A stretch of 64,000 nucleotides of DNA. It comes from Gilvimarinus gilvus. Lineage in GTDB: Bacteria > Pseudomonadota > Gammaproteobacteria > Pseudomonadales > Cellvibrionaceae. The notes under the pieces were generated by a model. The model had not been told where the DNA came from. It made no database searches and was given only the letters and a program-made list of their open reading frames with translations. Where the stretch lies: positions 186,001-250,000 of the forward strand of contig NZ_JAULRU010000823.1 of assembly GCF_030518155.1 (NCBI RefSeq). Reading direction: 5' to 3'. This document shows positions 54,037 to 63,757 of the stretch, in pieces. The number at the start of each line of letters is the position of its first letter. Position 1 is the first letter of the stretch. Made by a program: the position numbers and the translations under genes.

Positions 54037-55395
54037 TTAAGCCCAGGTTACCAGCTGAGGCCAAAGAGCAAGAACCAGCAGTAATAGTAATTGCAAGCCA
54101 ATATAGGGCGCAACGCCCCGATATATGGCAGATGTAGGCACAGATTCCGGTGCAACACCACGCAAATAGAACAGCGCAAAGCCAAACGGCGGGGTTAGAA
54201 ACGAGGTTTGCAGATTAATCGCTATCATAACGCCCAGCCACACCGGGTCCACTCCCATTGCCAACAATACCGGTCCGACAATGGGCACCACGACAAAGGT
54301 AATCTCAATAAAGTCGAGAATAAACCCCAACAAGAAAATCACCAACATCACCACCACCATGGCACCAAACACTCCACCGGGCAGCTGTTCAAACAAGTGA
54401 TGCACCAGCTCTTCTCCGCCAAAACCGCGAAATACCAGAGAAAAGAGCGACGCGCCAAGCAAAATAGTAAAGATCATCGCACTGACACGGGTGGTAGCGC
54501 GCATCACCTCGCGCAATCTCGATAAGTTCAACTGACGCTTTAAGGCGGCCAAAATCAACGCCCCCATCGCGCCGACGCCGGCCGCCTCAGTTGGCGTTGC
54601 TATACCGGAAATGATCGAGCCCAATACCAGGGTGATAAGTACCAATACGGGCACCAGAGACAGCACCAGCCGTAGCTTGCTAACCCCCTGTGACTCGCCG
54701 ACTTCAACCACTTTAGGGGCGGCGGCTGGTTTAACTTTTGCCACCAGCAAGAGATAGCCCATATACAGGGCCACCAAAAGCATACCGGGCACCACCGCAC
54801 CGACAAATAAATCACCCACCGAAACGGTCTGTAGGTTTAATACACCCAGCTTAAGTTGGGCCTGTTGATACGCGCTTGAAAGCACGTCACCGAGCAGAAC
54901 CAATGCTATTGAAGGCGGTATGATTTGACCTAGGGTGCCCGTCGCGCAAATAGTGCCGGTGGCCAATGCGGGTTGATAACCGTGGCGCAGCATAGTCGGG
55001 AGCGACATCAGCCCCATCGTCACGACGGTTGCGCCTACAATACCGGTACTGGCCGCCAACAGCGCACCGACCAATATTACCGACAAGCCCAAACCACCTG
55101 GCAGGCGGCCACATACTTTGGCCATGTTGCCCAGCAGCTCCTCGGCCAGGCGGGACTTCTCCAGCATCACCCCCATAAACACAAACAGTGGCACGGCCAC
55201 CAGCGTGTAATTGCTCATAATGCCGAACAAACGGCCGGGGAAGGTTAATAGCAAAGACGGATCAAAAATGCCCCCGATAATACCGCCACCGGCAAACATT
55301 AACGCCACGCCCGCCAGTGTAAAAGCAACCGGATAGCCAAGCATCAAGGCCAGACACACCACGGCAAACATCACCAGCGGCAACAGCTCAATCAT
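54037..55395 (-). CDS. TRAP transporter large permease
   Basis: A 452-residue DctM with about 12 membrane segments (LLPLVMFAVVCLALMLGYPVA at the start, LGQIIPPSIALVLLG in the middle, LQTSFLTPPFGFALFYLRG near the end). These motifs are the conserved sodium-coupled transport core. Its start overlaps the small permease by eight bases. No DctP is adjacent; the only binding protein in the window is at 44811. Confidence 0.95.
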   Translation of the reverse strand: MIELLPLVMFAVVCLALMLGYPVAFTLAGVALMFAGGGIIGGIFDPSLLLTFPGRLFGIMSNYTLVAVPLFVFMGVMLEKSRLAEELLGNMAKVCGRLPGGLGLSVILVGALLAASTGIVGATVVTMGLMSLPTMLRHGYQPALATGTICATGTLGQIIPPSIALVLLGDVLSSAYQQAQLKLGVLNLQTVSVGDLFVGAVVPGMLLVALYMGYLLLVAKVKPAAAPKVVEVGESQGVSKLRLVLSLVPVLVLITLVLGSIISGIATPTEAAGVGAMGALILAALKRQLNLSRLREVMRATTRVSAMIFTILLGASLFSLVFRGFGGEELVHHLFEQLPGGVFGAMVVVMLVIFLLGFILDFIEITFVVVPIVGPVLLAMGVDPVWLGVMIAINLQTSFLTPPFGFALFYLRGVAPESVPTSAIYRGVAPYIGLQLLLLLVLALWPQLVTWA

Positions 55396-55924
55396 TATGG
55401 CGCTCCTTTAGCACGCACAATGCACGCAGCAATTCAGCCGTAGCGGCAAGCCCCAAACTGAGCGAAAAAAGTATGATCAGTGACTTGAGCAGGTACACAA
55501 AAGGCAGGCCACCAGAATCTGTGGAGACCTCCGCCACCTGCCAGGAGCCCATCACAAAAGACCAACTGATGGCCGCGACAAAACCACATAAAGGCATCAG
55601 AAACACCAGACAACCCAGCGCATCCACCCAGGCCCTGGCGCGGGCGCTCATTTTGCGATAGAAAATATCCACACGAACCTGCTCGGCGTGTTTAAGTGCA
55701 AACCCAGCGCCGAGCAAAAACACCGCCGCGTGCATATAACTCACCGACTCCTGCAGGCCAATTAACCCCACCCCTAAAAACCGGCGCGCTAAAACCACCA
55801 AACAGGTCGCCACCACCATCACCAAAGTGAGCCAGGATACACTGCGCCCGGTCCATTCCGTTATTTGATCGAGAAACTGTAGTGCGCGGGAAGACGTCGT
55901 CGCCGAAGAAGAGCTGGAGTTCAT
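55388..55924 (-). CDS. TRAP transporter small permease
   Basis: A 178-residue DctQ with four membrane segments. The signature LQESVSYMHAAVFLLGAGFALKH-like region (about 78-100) and VRVDIFYRKMSARARAWVD match the family. First gene of the QM pair; forms the membrane complex with the large permease. Confidence 0.92.
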   Translation of the reverse strand: MNSSSSSATTSSRALQFLDQITEWTGRSVSWLTLVMVVATCLVVLARRFLGVGLIGLQESVSYMHAAVFLLGAGFALKHAEQVRVDIFYRKMSARARAWVDALGCLVFLMPLCGFVAAISWSFVMGSWQVAEVSTDSGGLPFVYLLKSLIILFSLSLGLAATAELLRALCVLKERHND

Positions 55925-56003
55925 GAAGCCTGCGGCCTGTTCTTTATTGTTTAGGCGCCCAGTATAACGGGCGCCTCCGGTGCGATCTACTCACCTCTGG
56001 CGG

Positions 56004-57284
56004 TTACCCGCCCTGTTGCATTTGCTGCAGCCGCGCCTGGGCTTTCTGACCTAATTCGCCACCGCCTTGTGCCGCCATCTGAAAATACTCCACGGCCTTT
56101 TGCTGCTGGCCATTTTCCAGTGCATATTCACCCAGATAGTAAGCGGCAATTTGAGTGGGTAACAACGCCATACTTTTTTCCAGGTCATTGGCTGCGGCAT
56201 CAGACTTCTTTAGCTGCGAGTAAGCCAAACCGCGGTAGACATACGGCCGAAAAAACTCTGGGTTGGCTGTTATCGCCTTGCCAAACGCATCGGCTGACTC
56301 GGCAAACGCCTTATCCTGAGCGTACAGGCGGCCTTTCGCCTCCCAAAACAAGGTCTCTTTTGGTTGCTGCTGAATCGCCTTATCAATAAGCTGCCTGGCG
56401 GTACCAAGATCGTCCTCACTGGCCGCTTTAAGTGCCTTCTGGTAATTTCCATAAGCTTCGCTGTCTTTTTTCAGTTGGGCGATGGCATCTTGATATTCAG
56501 CGCGGTTGCGGACGCCGCCGTTATAGGCTGCCGCCATCTGGCGGTTGCGATCCACTCGCTTCTGCGACGGCGGGTGACTGGCAAAGAAACTGTCCAACCA
56601 ACTGGATTGCTGACCTTCACTGAGCTTTACGAACGTCTGCTGCAACTCGACTGCACCCTGAGGGTCATAACCCGCCGCAACCATATACTCAATACCATAC
56701 TTATCCGACTGCAGCTCCTGGCCCTGTCCGTATTGTGCCTGCCAAGCTTGCGCGCCCACACCGAGCGCCCCCATAGCGAGGCCCGCCGCCTCATGTTCCT
56801 GCGTTGCTAAGGCAACACCGGCGGCCATTAGCCCAACATTGAGCAAGGTACCGCGGGTTTGCTGCTGAGCGCTGTGGCGGGCGGCCGCATGAACAATTTC
56901 ATGGCCGAGTACCGCCGCGAGCTGCGCTTCGTCCTCCAGCAGCACCAACAACCCGCGGTTAATCGCGATCTTGCCGCCGGGCAGTGCCCATGCATTGGGA
57001 ACACTATTGTTCAGTACAACAAATTCGTAGGGCAGGTCAGGACGATCACTCACGGCGGCCAGCTTTTGGCCCACCGCATTCACATAGACATTGAGGTCCG
57101 GATCTACCACATAGCGCCCGCCCTGAGACTGCTGACTGGGGCCATATTGCTGAGCACCTATAGCCACCTCTTGCTCCGGCGACATCAGTGACAACTCTTG
57201 CTGGCCGGTAACCGGATTGACACTGCAGCCAGTGAGCAGGATGCCCAGTAATACTATGGACGCTATAGAACGAACCAATTTCAC
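56004..57284 (-). CDS. M48-family metalloprotease lipoprotein with TPR tail
   Basis: A 426-residue BepA-like (YfgC) periplasmic protease. The lipobox LLTGC holds Cys20. The zinc motif HEIVH is at 128-132, with the third ligand in the following ELQSDKYGIEYM (Glu). A C-terminal TPR region follows from about 270 to 420 (NPEFFRPYVYRGLAYSQLKK). BepA degrades or helps assemble outer-membrane proteins such as LptD. Start chosen at GTG 57284, because AAGGAG lies six bases upstream; the ATG at 57290 directly abuts it. Confidence 0.9.
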   Translation of the reverse strand: MKLVRSIASIVLLGILLTGCSVNPVTGQQELSLMSPEQEVAIGAQQYGPSQQSQGGRYVVDPDLNVYVNAVGQKLAAVSDRPDLPYEFVVLNNSVPNAWALPGGKIAINRGLLVLLEDEAQLAAVLGHEIVHAAARHSAQQQTRGTLLNVGLMAAGVALATQEHEAAGLAMGALGVGAQAWQAQYGQGQELQSDKYGIEYMVAAGYDPQGAVELQQTFVKLSEGQQSSWLDSFFASHPPSQKRVDRNRQMAAAYNGGVRNRAEYQDAIAQLKKDSEAYGNYQKALKAASEDDLGTARQLIDKAIQQQPKETLFWEAKGRLYAQDKAFAESADAFGKAITANPEFFRPYVYRGLAYSQLKKSDAAANDLEKSMALLPTQIAAYYLGEYALENGQQQKAVEYFQMAAQGGGELGQKAQARLQQMQQGG

Positions 57285-57373
57285 AACCATCTCCTTTCAT
57301 TGATATAACCTGTGCCAAGGCAGACAGGGCACAAAGTCTTTATAATGCCGCATTTTACCCATACAGAGGTTAC

Positions 57374-57850
57374 ATGGAATCACTGCAAGCAATCGAACTC
57401 TTCGCTGGCATTCGGCCCGACGGTCAACCCATGGTAGAGCGGCTGTCGGTAAAAGCGCTGCCGGACAACACCTTACAGCTAGTGCGCTCACCCGCTTTTG
57501 TTAAAGGCCTGGCCAGTGGCGATGTCATCAAGGCTGACCCGGACAAGCGTGAGTTCGAAATTTTAAAGCACAGCGGCAATCTGAGCGTACGAGTATTTTC
57601 CCGTAGTGATGCTAGCACGCTCGCCGATAGACTCAATGGCCCGGTTGTCAAACTCGGTGGAGAACTCGACTTCGAAACACCGCGTATGCTCATCTACAGC
57701 ATTCACGTCAGTTGCGGCTTTAACACCATCGAAGAAGTCTTTAATACCATCAACAGTGACGATGCGGGCTGGCAGTACGGCAATGTCTATGACCCCAACG
57801 ACGGTGTCACTCCCCTCAACTGGTGGCAAGACCTACTAAAACCGGAGTAA
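57374..57850 (+). CDS. DUF4265-like protein
   Basis: A 158-residue soluble protein. The pattern LASGDVIKADPDKREFEILKHSGNLSVRVF with LVKLGG-like (VKLGGELDFETPRMLIY) resembles DUF4265. No catalytic residue is evident. It precedes yaaA by six bases and is probably in its operon. Confidence 0.7.
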   Translation: MESLQAIELFAGIRPDGQPMVERLSVKALPDNTLQLVRSPAFVKGLASGDVIKADPDKREFEILKHSGNLSVRVFSRSDASTLADRLNGPVVKLGGELDFETPRMLIYSIHVSCGFNTIEEVFNTINSDDAGWQYGNVYDPNDGVTPLNWWQDLLKPE

Positions 57851-57856
57851 TAAAAC

Positions 57857-58630
57857 GTGCTTATTGTGATCTCACCTGCAAAAACTCTGGACTTCGACAC
57901 GCCGCCGGTGACAGACAAGTCCTCGACACCTGACTTTCTAAACGACTCACGCGCACTGATTAAAGAGTTGCGCAATCTCTCGCCTGCTGATATTTCGGGC
58001 TTAATGAGCATCAGCGACAAGCTCGGCGTACTCAACTTTGATCGCTTTCAGGCATTCAAAACGCCCTTTACCGAGAAAAACGCCAAACAAGCGGTACTGG
58101 CCTTTCAAGGGGACGTTTACACGGGTTTGAATGCCGGGAGTTTTAAGGCGCGTGATTTTGACTTTGCCCAAAAGCACCTGCGTATACTCAGCGGTCTATA
58201 CGGCTTATTGCGTCCTTTGGACTTGATTCAAGCTTATCGGCTGGAGATGGGCACCAAGTTCAGCAATGCCCGTGGCGATAACCTCTACCAATTTTGGGGC
58301 GACTCCTTGACCCGCGCTCTCAATCAACAATTGGCCGAGCAAAAAAGCCGCATACTGATTAATTTAGCCTCGAATGAATACTTTAAAGCGGTTAAAACCA
58401 AACAGCTGGACGCTGACGTCATTACCCCTGTATTTAAAGACTGGAAAAATGGTCAGTACAAAATCATTAGCTTCTTTGCCAAGAAAGCCCGCGGCCTAAT
58501 GAGTGCGTACATTATCGAGAACCGCATCAAGAAGGCAGAGCAGATCAAAGCGTTCGACGTGGACGGCTACAGCTTCGCACCAGAGCTGTCTTCCGAGCGT
58601 GAGTGGGTATTCACACGTCGCCAGGACTAA
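57857..58630 (+). CDS. yaaA: peroxide stress protein YaaA
   Basis: A 257-residue YaaA (DUF328). The start [17 protein letters not shown] and the block [20 protein letters not shown] are diagnostic; [11 protein letters not shown] and SERVFTRR-like end ([12 protein letters not shown]) complete it. In Escherichia coli it lowers free iron under hydrogen peroxide stress. Start is GTG at 57857, after GGAG 10 bases upstream. Confidence 0.95.
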   Translation: MLIVISPAKTLDFDTPPVTDKSSTPDFLNDSRALIKELRNLSPADISGLMSISDKLGVLNFDRFQAFKTPFTEKNAKQAVLAFQGDVYTGLNAGSFKARDFDFAQKHLRILSGLYGLLRPLDLIQAYRLEMGTKFSNARGDNLYQFWGDSLTRALNQQLAEQKSRILINLASNEYFKAVKTKQLDADVITPVFKDWKNGQYKIISFFAKKARGLMSAYIIENRIKKAEQIKAFDVDGYSFAPELSSEREWVFTRRQD

Positions 58631-58693
58631 AGCTGACCTCAGACATCAAAATCGGCTATCCTAAAGAATACTAACGCATTTTGGGAGCCAGGT

Positions 58694-59521
58694 ATGGCGC
58701 TACGCATTCTCGTGGCGGATGACGCCAGTTTTATCCGCGACATGGTGAAAAAAAACCTCCGGGATAGCCTACCTGGTGTCGAAATTTTTGACGCCACCGA
58801 CGGCAGTCGGGCGCTCGCCGCCGCCAAAGCGCAAACTATGGACTTAATCCTGTCCGATTGGGAAATGCCCAACCTCAGCGGCGAAGAGTTGTTGCGCAGC
58901 CTGCGCAGTGACGAACGCTATGAAACCACCCCCTTTATCATGATCTCCAGCCGCGGTGACCGCGCTCATGTGGTCAAGGCCGTAGAGGCAGGCGTTAACG
59001 ACTACATCACCAAACCGTTTACACCTGAAGAACTGCTGCGCAAAGTGTATAAACAGTTAAAAAAAATCGGTAAGGCGCCCGCGGCGCCCGGGCAAGGAAA
59101 GGCGGCCAACAACGGTAATCGCGGCCATGCATTTGGCTCCATCGACGCGCTTACCGGCGGCTCAGCTCAAGCCTTAACCAGCTCACCAACACCAGAAAAG
59201 CCCGCAAAGGGGAAAAAGTTTAAGGCGCAAATTCGCTTTGACAGTAATAAGCCACCGGTTGCCTGCGTTATTCGCGATATTAATCTGCAGCAACTCAGTG
59301 CTGCGTTAGCCCGTGACAATGGATTGCCCGGCCTGTTCGATCAGGTAGTGGTAGATATCGGTCAGGACGGATTAGATGACCACATTCAACTCAATGCCTA
59401 CGTCCACAGCCTGCAAGCGGCGGAGGCCAGCCCCAACAGTCGCGTGGTGAAAGCCGCTCTGCGCTTTGTCGACAACGATGCCGCTAAATCTGAGCAGCTC
59501 TCGCACTTAATCGGTAATTAG
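58694..59521 (+). CDS. response regulator with unusual C-terminal domain
   Basis: A 275-residue protein. A CheY receiver fills 1-122 with Asp9/Asp10, phosphoacceptor Asp55 (LILSDWEMPNLSGE) and Lys107 (YITKPFTPEE). A low-complexity linker (about 130-170, Gly/Ala/Pro-rich) leads to a C-terminal domain of about 105 residues (KAQIRFDSNKPPVACVIRD, then VVVDIG and VHSLQAAEAS, VVKAALRFVDND) that looks beta-rich and PilZ-like but lacks a clear RxxxR-DxSxxG pair. Ribosome site GGGAGCC precedes ATG. The output may be a type IV pilus, adhesion or motility switch. Confidence 0.75.
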   Translation: MALRILVADDASFIRDMVKKNLRDSLPGVEIFDATDGSRALAAAKAQTMDLILSDWEMPNLSGEELLRSLRSDERYETTPFIMISSRGDRAHVVKAVEAGVNDYITKPFTPEELLRKVYKQLKKIGKAPAAPGQGKAANNGNRGHAFGSIDALTGGSAQALTSSPTPEKPAKGKKFKAQIRFDSNKPPVACVIRDINLQQLSAALARDNGLPGLFDQVVVDIGQDGLDDHIQLNAYVHSLQAAEASPNSRVVKAALRFVDNDAAKSEQLSHLIGN

Positions 59522-59532
59522 TTCACGCCCCT

Positions 59533-60018
59533 ATGATAGATCAAACCTCTGCACTGCATACGCAGATGCTGCAACATTGTCTGGACCTGGCAAAACAATC
59601 AGTGAGCTCTGGTGGCGGGCCATTTGCAGCCATCGTCGTTAAAAACAATGACATCATCGCCAAAGCCAGCAATCGCGTTACCAAAGATTGCGACCCCACA
59701 TCCCACGCGGAGGTCAACGCCATTCGCCGAGCCTGCGCAGCCCTAAAATCGCACCAGCTTATCGACTGTGTTGTTTACTCAAGCTGTGAGCCCTGCCCAA
59801 TGTGCCTGGGCGCTCTGTTCTGGGCGCGACCTCTCGCCGTTTATTTTGCCGCGAGCCGTCGGCAGGCGGCCGCTGCGGGATTTGATGACTCGCTCATTTA
59901 CCAACAAATTGGTATCGATGGGGCAGAGCGAAAAATTCCTTTTCATCACTTAGCGATGGCAGACGCCAATAGCCCGTTTCAACAATGGCAGCTCAACCAC
60001 AACCGCGTGAAGTATTAA
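59533..60018 (+). CDS. guaD: guanine deaminase
   Basis: A 161-residue zinc-dependent cytidine deaminase-fold enzyme, very close to Bacillus GuaD. The zinc and catalytic motif is HAE (58-60) with Cys88 and Cys91 in CEPCPMC. The stretches ALFWARPLAVYFAAS and AGFDDSLIYQQIGID are typical of GuaD rather than TadA. It converts guanine to xanthine. It lies 11 bases after the response regulator. Confidence 0.88.
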   Translation: MIDQTSALHTQMLQHCLDLAKQSVSSGGGPFAAIVVKNNDIIAKASNRVTKDCDPTSHAEVNAIRRACAALKSHQLIDCVVYSSCEPCPMCLGALFWARPLAVYFAASRRQAAAAGFDDSLIYQQIGIDGAERKIPFHHLAMADANSPFQQWQLNHNRVKY

Positions 60019-60070
60019 GTTCCGGTCCTTGCACGGCCGGATTTGGCGCGGTTTGAGAAGAAAAATGCAC

Positions 60071-60604
60071 TTACGCGTATGCAGAGAGGCCCAAACTGGG
60101 CGAAGGGCCCGATTCAACTTCGCGGTAGGCGGCAATTGGTGCTGGCAGGTTTGAGGTATCTTCACGTTCCGGGTTGAGCGATTCCCAAAAACTCAGTGCC
60201 GAACGCAAATCACTGAACCCTAAGGCGGATTGAGCGGCGCCGCCGCTTTGCTCAGCACTGTTGGCGCCGGCAAGCTCACTCTCGCTGACGTATTCAATGA
60301 CGCCATTGCCGTCGGGCTCTCGCTGCAACGGCTGACGGTTTTGCCCATTTTGTTCCGTGCGCTCAATAAACAGCTCAATTAAGGGATCAATCTGGCTAAA
60401 TTCGGAAACCTGAGCGCTGGCCTCAACCCGCTCGGCGGTGCGGCGATTGTCGGTACCGTCTCGGCGCGGCGCCTCGGTCTGATTAACCGGCCGGCTTACA
60501 CGCTCAGCTGGATTGACCCGGGCGGGCTCGGCAACGCGTTCAGCAGGACGCGTAGGGGCGTTCTGTAGCAAATAGGGGTTATAAGGTGAGGCGGATTGAA
60601 TCAC
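60071..60604 (-). CDS. disordered hypothetical protein
   Basis: A 177-residue protein of unknown function, starting at GTG. Almost all is polar and likely disordered. The repeat PAERV/TAERV occurs three times in the first 60 residues. A short ordered region may lie near FSQIDPLIELFIERTE. No signal peptide. Confidence 0.55.
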   Translation of the reverse strand: MIQSASPYNPYLLQNAPTRPAERVAEPARVNPAERVSRPVNQTEAPRRDGTDNRRTAERVEASAQVSEFSQIDPLIELFIERTEQNGQNRQPLQREPDGNGVIEYVSESELAGANSAEQSGGAAQSALGFSDLRSALSFWESLNPEREDTSNLPAPIAAYREVESGPSPSLGLSAYA

Positions 60605-60790
60605 GGCACATCCAACGGTTTCTTCACAGCCAAGAGCGTTTAAAAAATAGCCAATATTGCGCGCAATTTCCAGTGCTGTTTAGAAAAATAGAGAATTTTC
60701 CGCCAAACGGTCAATTTTGCCAACTGGCCACTTGCTCAATAATGGAATGGTTTTAAAGTGGCGCCTCCACTCTCGACACAAGGCCTTTAA

Positions 60791-61336
60791 GTGAATCCAC
60801 GCCCGCTGCTGCCAATGCTCTGCCAAGCCCTACTGCTACTGGCATTCAGCAGCCATCAACTGCGCGCACAGGAAGCCAGCGGCTCATCGGTCAGTCACTA
60901 TATTCCCGCGCCCGCGGAACAAGCCCGCGCCGATCAGACCTTTCACCAGTTCACCCAACTCCTGCGACAGGCTGATTACCCCGGGGCTTACCAATACCTC
61001 GATACCAGCCTGCAGCGACGTCAAACCGCAACCCAGTGGCAAACCAGCGAGCTCCGTTTTGCCGAGTCTGCAGGCACACACGCGGGATATTCCACCCCTA
61101 CCGCCACTTGGTTTTTCGACCCGCCGCATGCAAGTAAGCCAGGAATTTACGTCCAGTACCGCTACAAGTGCCACTACGCATACCTCGACCCCTGCCATGA
61201 AACACTGGCACTTTTCTCCGCTTTAGGGGAAACGTTCACGGTTATTCGCCACAGCCGCAGCTATATCAATACCCGCTCGGGCAAGCGTACCGGCTCATTC
61301 GTCGAGATTCCCGGCCACCACTCGCGCATACGCTAA
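60791..61336 (+). CDS. secreted protein with DUF4019-like features
   Basis: A 181-residue protein with a signal peptide (about 1-26, ending LRAQ), starting at GTG 60791 behind AAGG. The body has helix HQFTQLLRQADYPGAYQYLD and strands PGIYVQYRYKCHYAYLD and FTVIRHSRSYI, consistent with a DUF4019-type fold. Two cysteines (YKCHYAYLDPCHE) could form a disulfide. Role unknown. Confidence 0.62.
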   Translation: MNPRPLLPMLCQALLLLAFSSHQLRAQEASGSSVSHYIPAPAEQARADQTFHQFTQLLRQADYPGAYQYLDTSLQRRQTATQWQTSELRFAESAGTHAGYSTPTATWFFDPPHASKPGIYVQYRYKCHYAYLDPCHETLALFSALGETFTVIRHSRSYINTRSGKRTGSFVEIPGHHSRIR

Positions 61337-61372
61337 ACCCAGTGGTAGCCTCGACCTTCAGAATGGGGCTGT

Positions 61373-61792
61373 TTAGTAAAATCCTACCACTTTCTCGATT
61401 TTCGACCCATTTACCGACAACTTCACGTAATCAATACCTGACACAATTGGGTTTCCCGCCGCGTCGGTTAAAGAAAAGTTGAAAACCAAATGATTTTTAG
61501 TCATCAATAAGTTGGTCGCGGTAACACTCGCACCAGGAAAACGTTGCTGAAACGCTTCTATTTCCTCCCCAATGGCCTCGTATCCCACCGAGTGGGTGGT
61601 GGGACTTTGATGAACGCCATCAACGACGAATAGCTGTGCCAGCTGTGCTTGCCTTTTGTTGGGGTCTTGCTCCGACCATACCGCCAGATATGCATCCACC
61701 AATATTCGCTTATCGGTGACCGCGTCAGCCGAGACAGCAACCGAGCCGACTAACAACACCGTGAGCAACCACAACTTTGTCAAAGTATGCAT
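61373..61792 (-). CDS. secreted NTF2/SnoaL-like protein
   Basis: A 139-residue protein; signal peptide about 1-22 (LLTVLLVGSVAVSA). The body is NTF2-like: DAYLAVWSEQDPNKRQAQLAQLF and VTATNLLMTKNHLVFNFSL. Start is ATG 61792, overlapping by one base the stop of the previous gene and preceded by GGGAGGG. Ligand unknown; it is part of the secreted-protein cluster next to an AraC regulator. Confidence 0.75.
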   Translation of the reverse strand: MHTLTKLWLLTVLLVGSVAVSADAVTDKRILVDAYLAVWSEQDPNKRQAQLAQLFVVDGVHQSPTTHSVGYEAIGEEIEAFQQRFPGASVTATNLLMTKNHLVFNFSLTDAAGNPIVSGIDYVKLSVNGSKIEKVVGFY

Positions 61793-62535
61793 TAGTATCC
61801 CTCCCAATGGCGCAGCTCGTACCACTCTATTTTCTCAAACGCCTGTTGTACAATAGCCTGGTTGTTTTGAACCGCCGGTGCCGTTAGGTACGCGTCGGGG
61901 TGAGACGAGTCATTCCACTCCATAATAACCACACGATCGGGCGATCGACCGCCCAGACCCTGGATCGAACTAAAATCCGCTACAGGTAAATTCATCACCG
62001 GCCGGGCCCCTAAGGCTTCGCGCACGGGTGCCGATAGCGCCACATAACTCTCAAATAAAGCCTCATCACCTATCCAGGCAACAGCCAATGTGTAAACTTT
62101 ATCGGTGTCGAATGTAATCTCAAGTGCATCTTCCAAATCCACATCTACGGTCACCAGCTCTTGCCAAGCTTGGCTCGCCAGTGACTCAAAATTACTCTGA
62201 AAGGTAGAGTTGTGGCGCAGCTGCTTCGACTGCTCCGCATCGGGCCAACTGTATATGGCCATCGCTTGCGGTTGGTGATCACCGATTATCACACGCTCAA
62301 CCGCAAAGCTGTGCGACTGCCGCAGTCCAAGATCGGCCGTCAGGCTCACCAAACCATCCAAATAAGCCTGCCGTGCATCGCCATCAGCGCCAGTTTCATC
62401 GGGCAGCACCAGCGAAATACGCTGACCTGAGTGAAAGGATACTTCGGTATTTTCAACTGCCTGTACGGGCGTCACCGCCAAGTTTGCAGCCACGCAACTG
62501 GCTGACAGCAAACGCAAGTAACTAAAAAAGGTCAT
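61792..62535 (-). CDS. exported protein with two alpha/beta-barrel-like halves
   Basis: A 247-residue protein; signal peptide to about residue 26 (TPVQA). Two similar halves (about 30-130 and 135-247) each end in a DUF1330/ABM-like pattern: AMAIYSWPDAEQSKQLRHN and VVIMEWNDSSHPDAYLTAPAV. Dimeric ferredoxin-like barrels bind small hydrophobic compounds or act as oxygenases. No known catalytic residue is seen. Coupled by stop-start overlap to the NTF2-like gene. Confidence 0.65.
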   Translation of the reverse strand: MTFFSYLRLLSASCVAANLAVTPVQAVENTEVSFHSGQRISLVLPDETGADGDARQAYLDGLVSLTADLGLRQSHSFAVERVIIGDHQPQAMAIYSWPDAEQSKQLRHNSTFQSNFESLASQAWQELVTVDVDLEDALEITFDTDKVYTLAVAWIGDEALFESYVALSAPVREALGARPVMNLPVADFSSIQGLGGRSPDRVVIMEWNDSSHPDAYLTAPAVQNNQAIVQQAFEKIEWYELRHWEGY

Positions 62536-62651
62536 AAATATTTCCTACATTCATGTTTTGGGCTTTTCACAATAGTGACAAGCCACTGGTAACAGGTCAC
62601 TCTCGATAGAAAATGACCCGGGTTAGCTGTACTAGGGTGAATTTGTGAGGG

Positions 62652-63596
62652 TTATGGAGTCGCCGGTGTTGGCTTAGCCAGATCCAGACGATTAAACATA
62701 AAGCGTTTCATCATGGGGACGCACTCCTCGCAGATTGCCGGAGTGCTGGTGTCAATGTGCTTGGCGCCTTCAATAACATGCAGAACACTGTCCACACCAA
62801 TGCTATTGGCGTACGTATCCAGCGGCACCGATCCGTAAACACCTTCACCCGTATGCAAGGGCACTGTGGCATCGTTATCCCCGTGTATGCTCAGCAGTGG
62901 AGGCTCACTGGCATCGAGGATTGTCACATCAGTCACTAAACCGGCGAGATTGATGATACCGCGCACCGTCACGTCACTGTCCAACTGGCCGAGGCCACCG
63001 AATTTGGCGATGGGCTCAGCCATACCCGGAAGCAAAGCATCGCCTGGGTCCAGATATCCGGTATGCATGGAAATAATAGCGCCGGCCGAATGACCACCGA
63101 TAAATACATTGTTTAGATCAATGCGATAGGGGTTGCTGGCCTTGGCCTGGTCGACCAGGTGGGCAATGGCAGATTTTTGATCCGCAACCGATTTAAGCAG
63201 GGCGTCAAAATACAAGTCGGGGCCTTCAATTGATGTCGCTAACCGGTACTGATTAAGAGCCACCACGTAACCTGCCTGGGCAATTTGGTGGGCGACATCA
63301 TCCATCCAGTCATCACCGGTTGCGACAAAACCACCGCCCGGGGTAAGAACCAGTAAGGGCCGCAAACGGGCATCATCCCCCACCGGCTCAAAAATACGCA
63401 TAGCCAATATTTCTGTTTCACCCGAGCTGTCGTTAAAGACACGGGCAAACTCGATATCACCATGGCGTTCGGTTTTTTCAAATACCGGGTTTAAGTAACG
63501 CCGGTCGCGTTCGCTAATATCATCCGCTTGCGCCCACGAGAAAGTTGCCAAGGCACTCAGCGCCAGGCACGTGATAGGATGTTTTAGTGCCAACAT
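62652..63596 (-). CDS. secreted alpha/beta hydrolase (esterase)
   Basis: A 314-residue enzyme with a signal peptide (about 1-22, ending SWAQ). The oxyanion motif PGGGF (86-90) resembles the HGGG of carboxylesterases; the nucleophile is Ser170 in GGHSAGA, with Asp in HGDNDATVPL and His in EGAKHID. The final Cys pair (CEECVPMM) is unusual. It probably cleaves an ester or lactone outside the cytoplasm. First gene of the cluster next to the AraC regulator. Confidence 0.82.
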   Translation of the reverse strand: MLALKHPITCLALSALATFSWAQADDISERDRRYLNPVFEKTERHGDIEFARVFNDSSGETEILAMRIFEPVGDDARLRPLLVLTPGGGFVATGDDWMDDVAHQIAQAGYVVALNQYRLATSIEGPDLYFDALLKSVADQKSAIAHLVDQAKASNPYRIDLNNVFIGGHSAGAIISMHTGYLDPGDALLPGMAEPIAKFGGLGQLDSDVTVRGIINLAGLVTDVTILDASEPPLLSIHGDNDATVPLHTGEGVYGSVPLDTYANSIGVDSVLHVIEGAKHIDTSTPAICEECVPMMKRFMFNRLDLAKPTPATP

Positions 63597-63757
63597 AATT
63601 ATTACCTCCTTAATCAGCTCAAGGCACGCAACGGCAGTGCCCGACTGCAGTCATAATGCTGAGTTAGAGGCAGCGAAGCGTCACTCTGGATACAAAGTGA
63701 CACGCGCCAGAGCGTGGAGAGTGCAGCACGGAGAATGGAGGTAGTGGCAGAGCAAGC

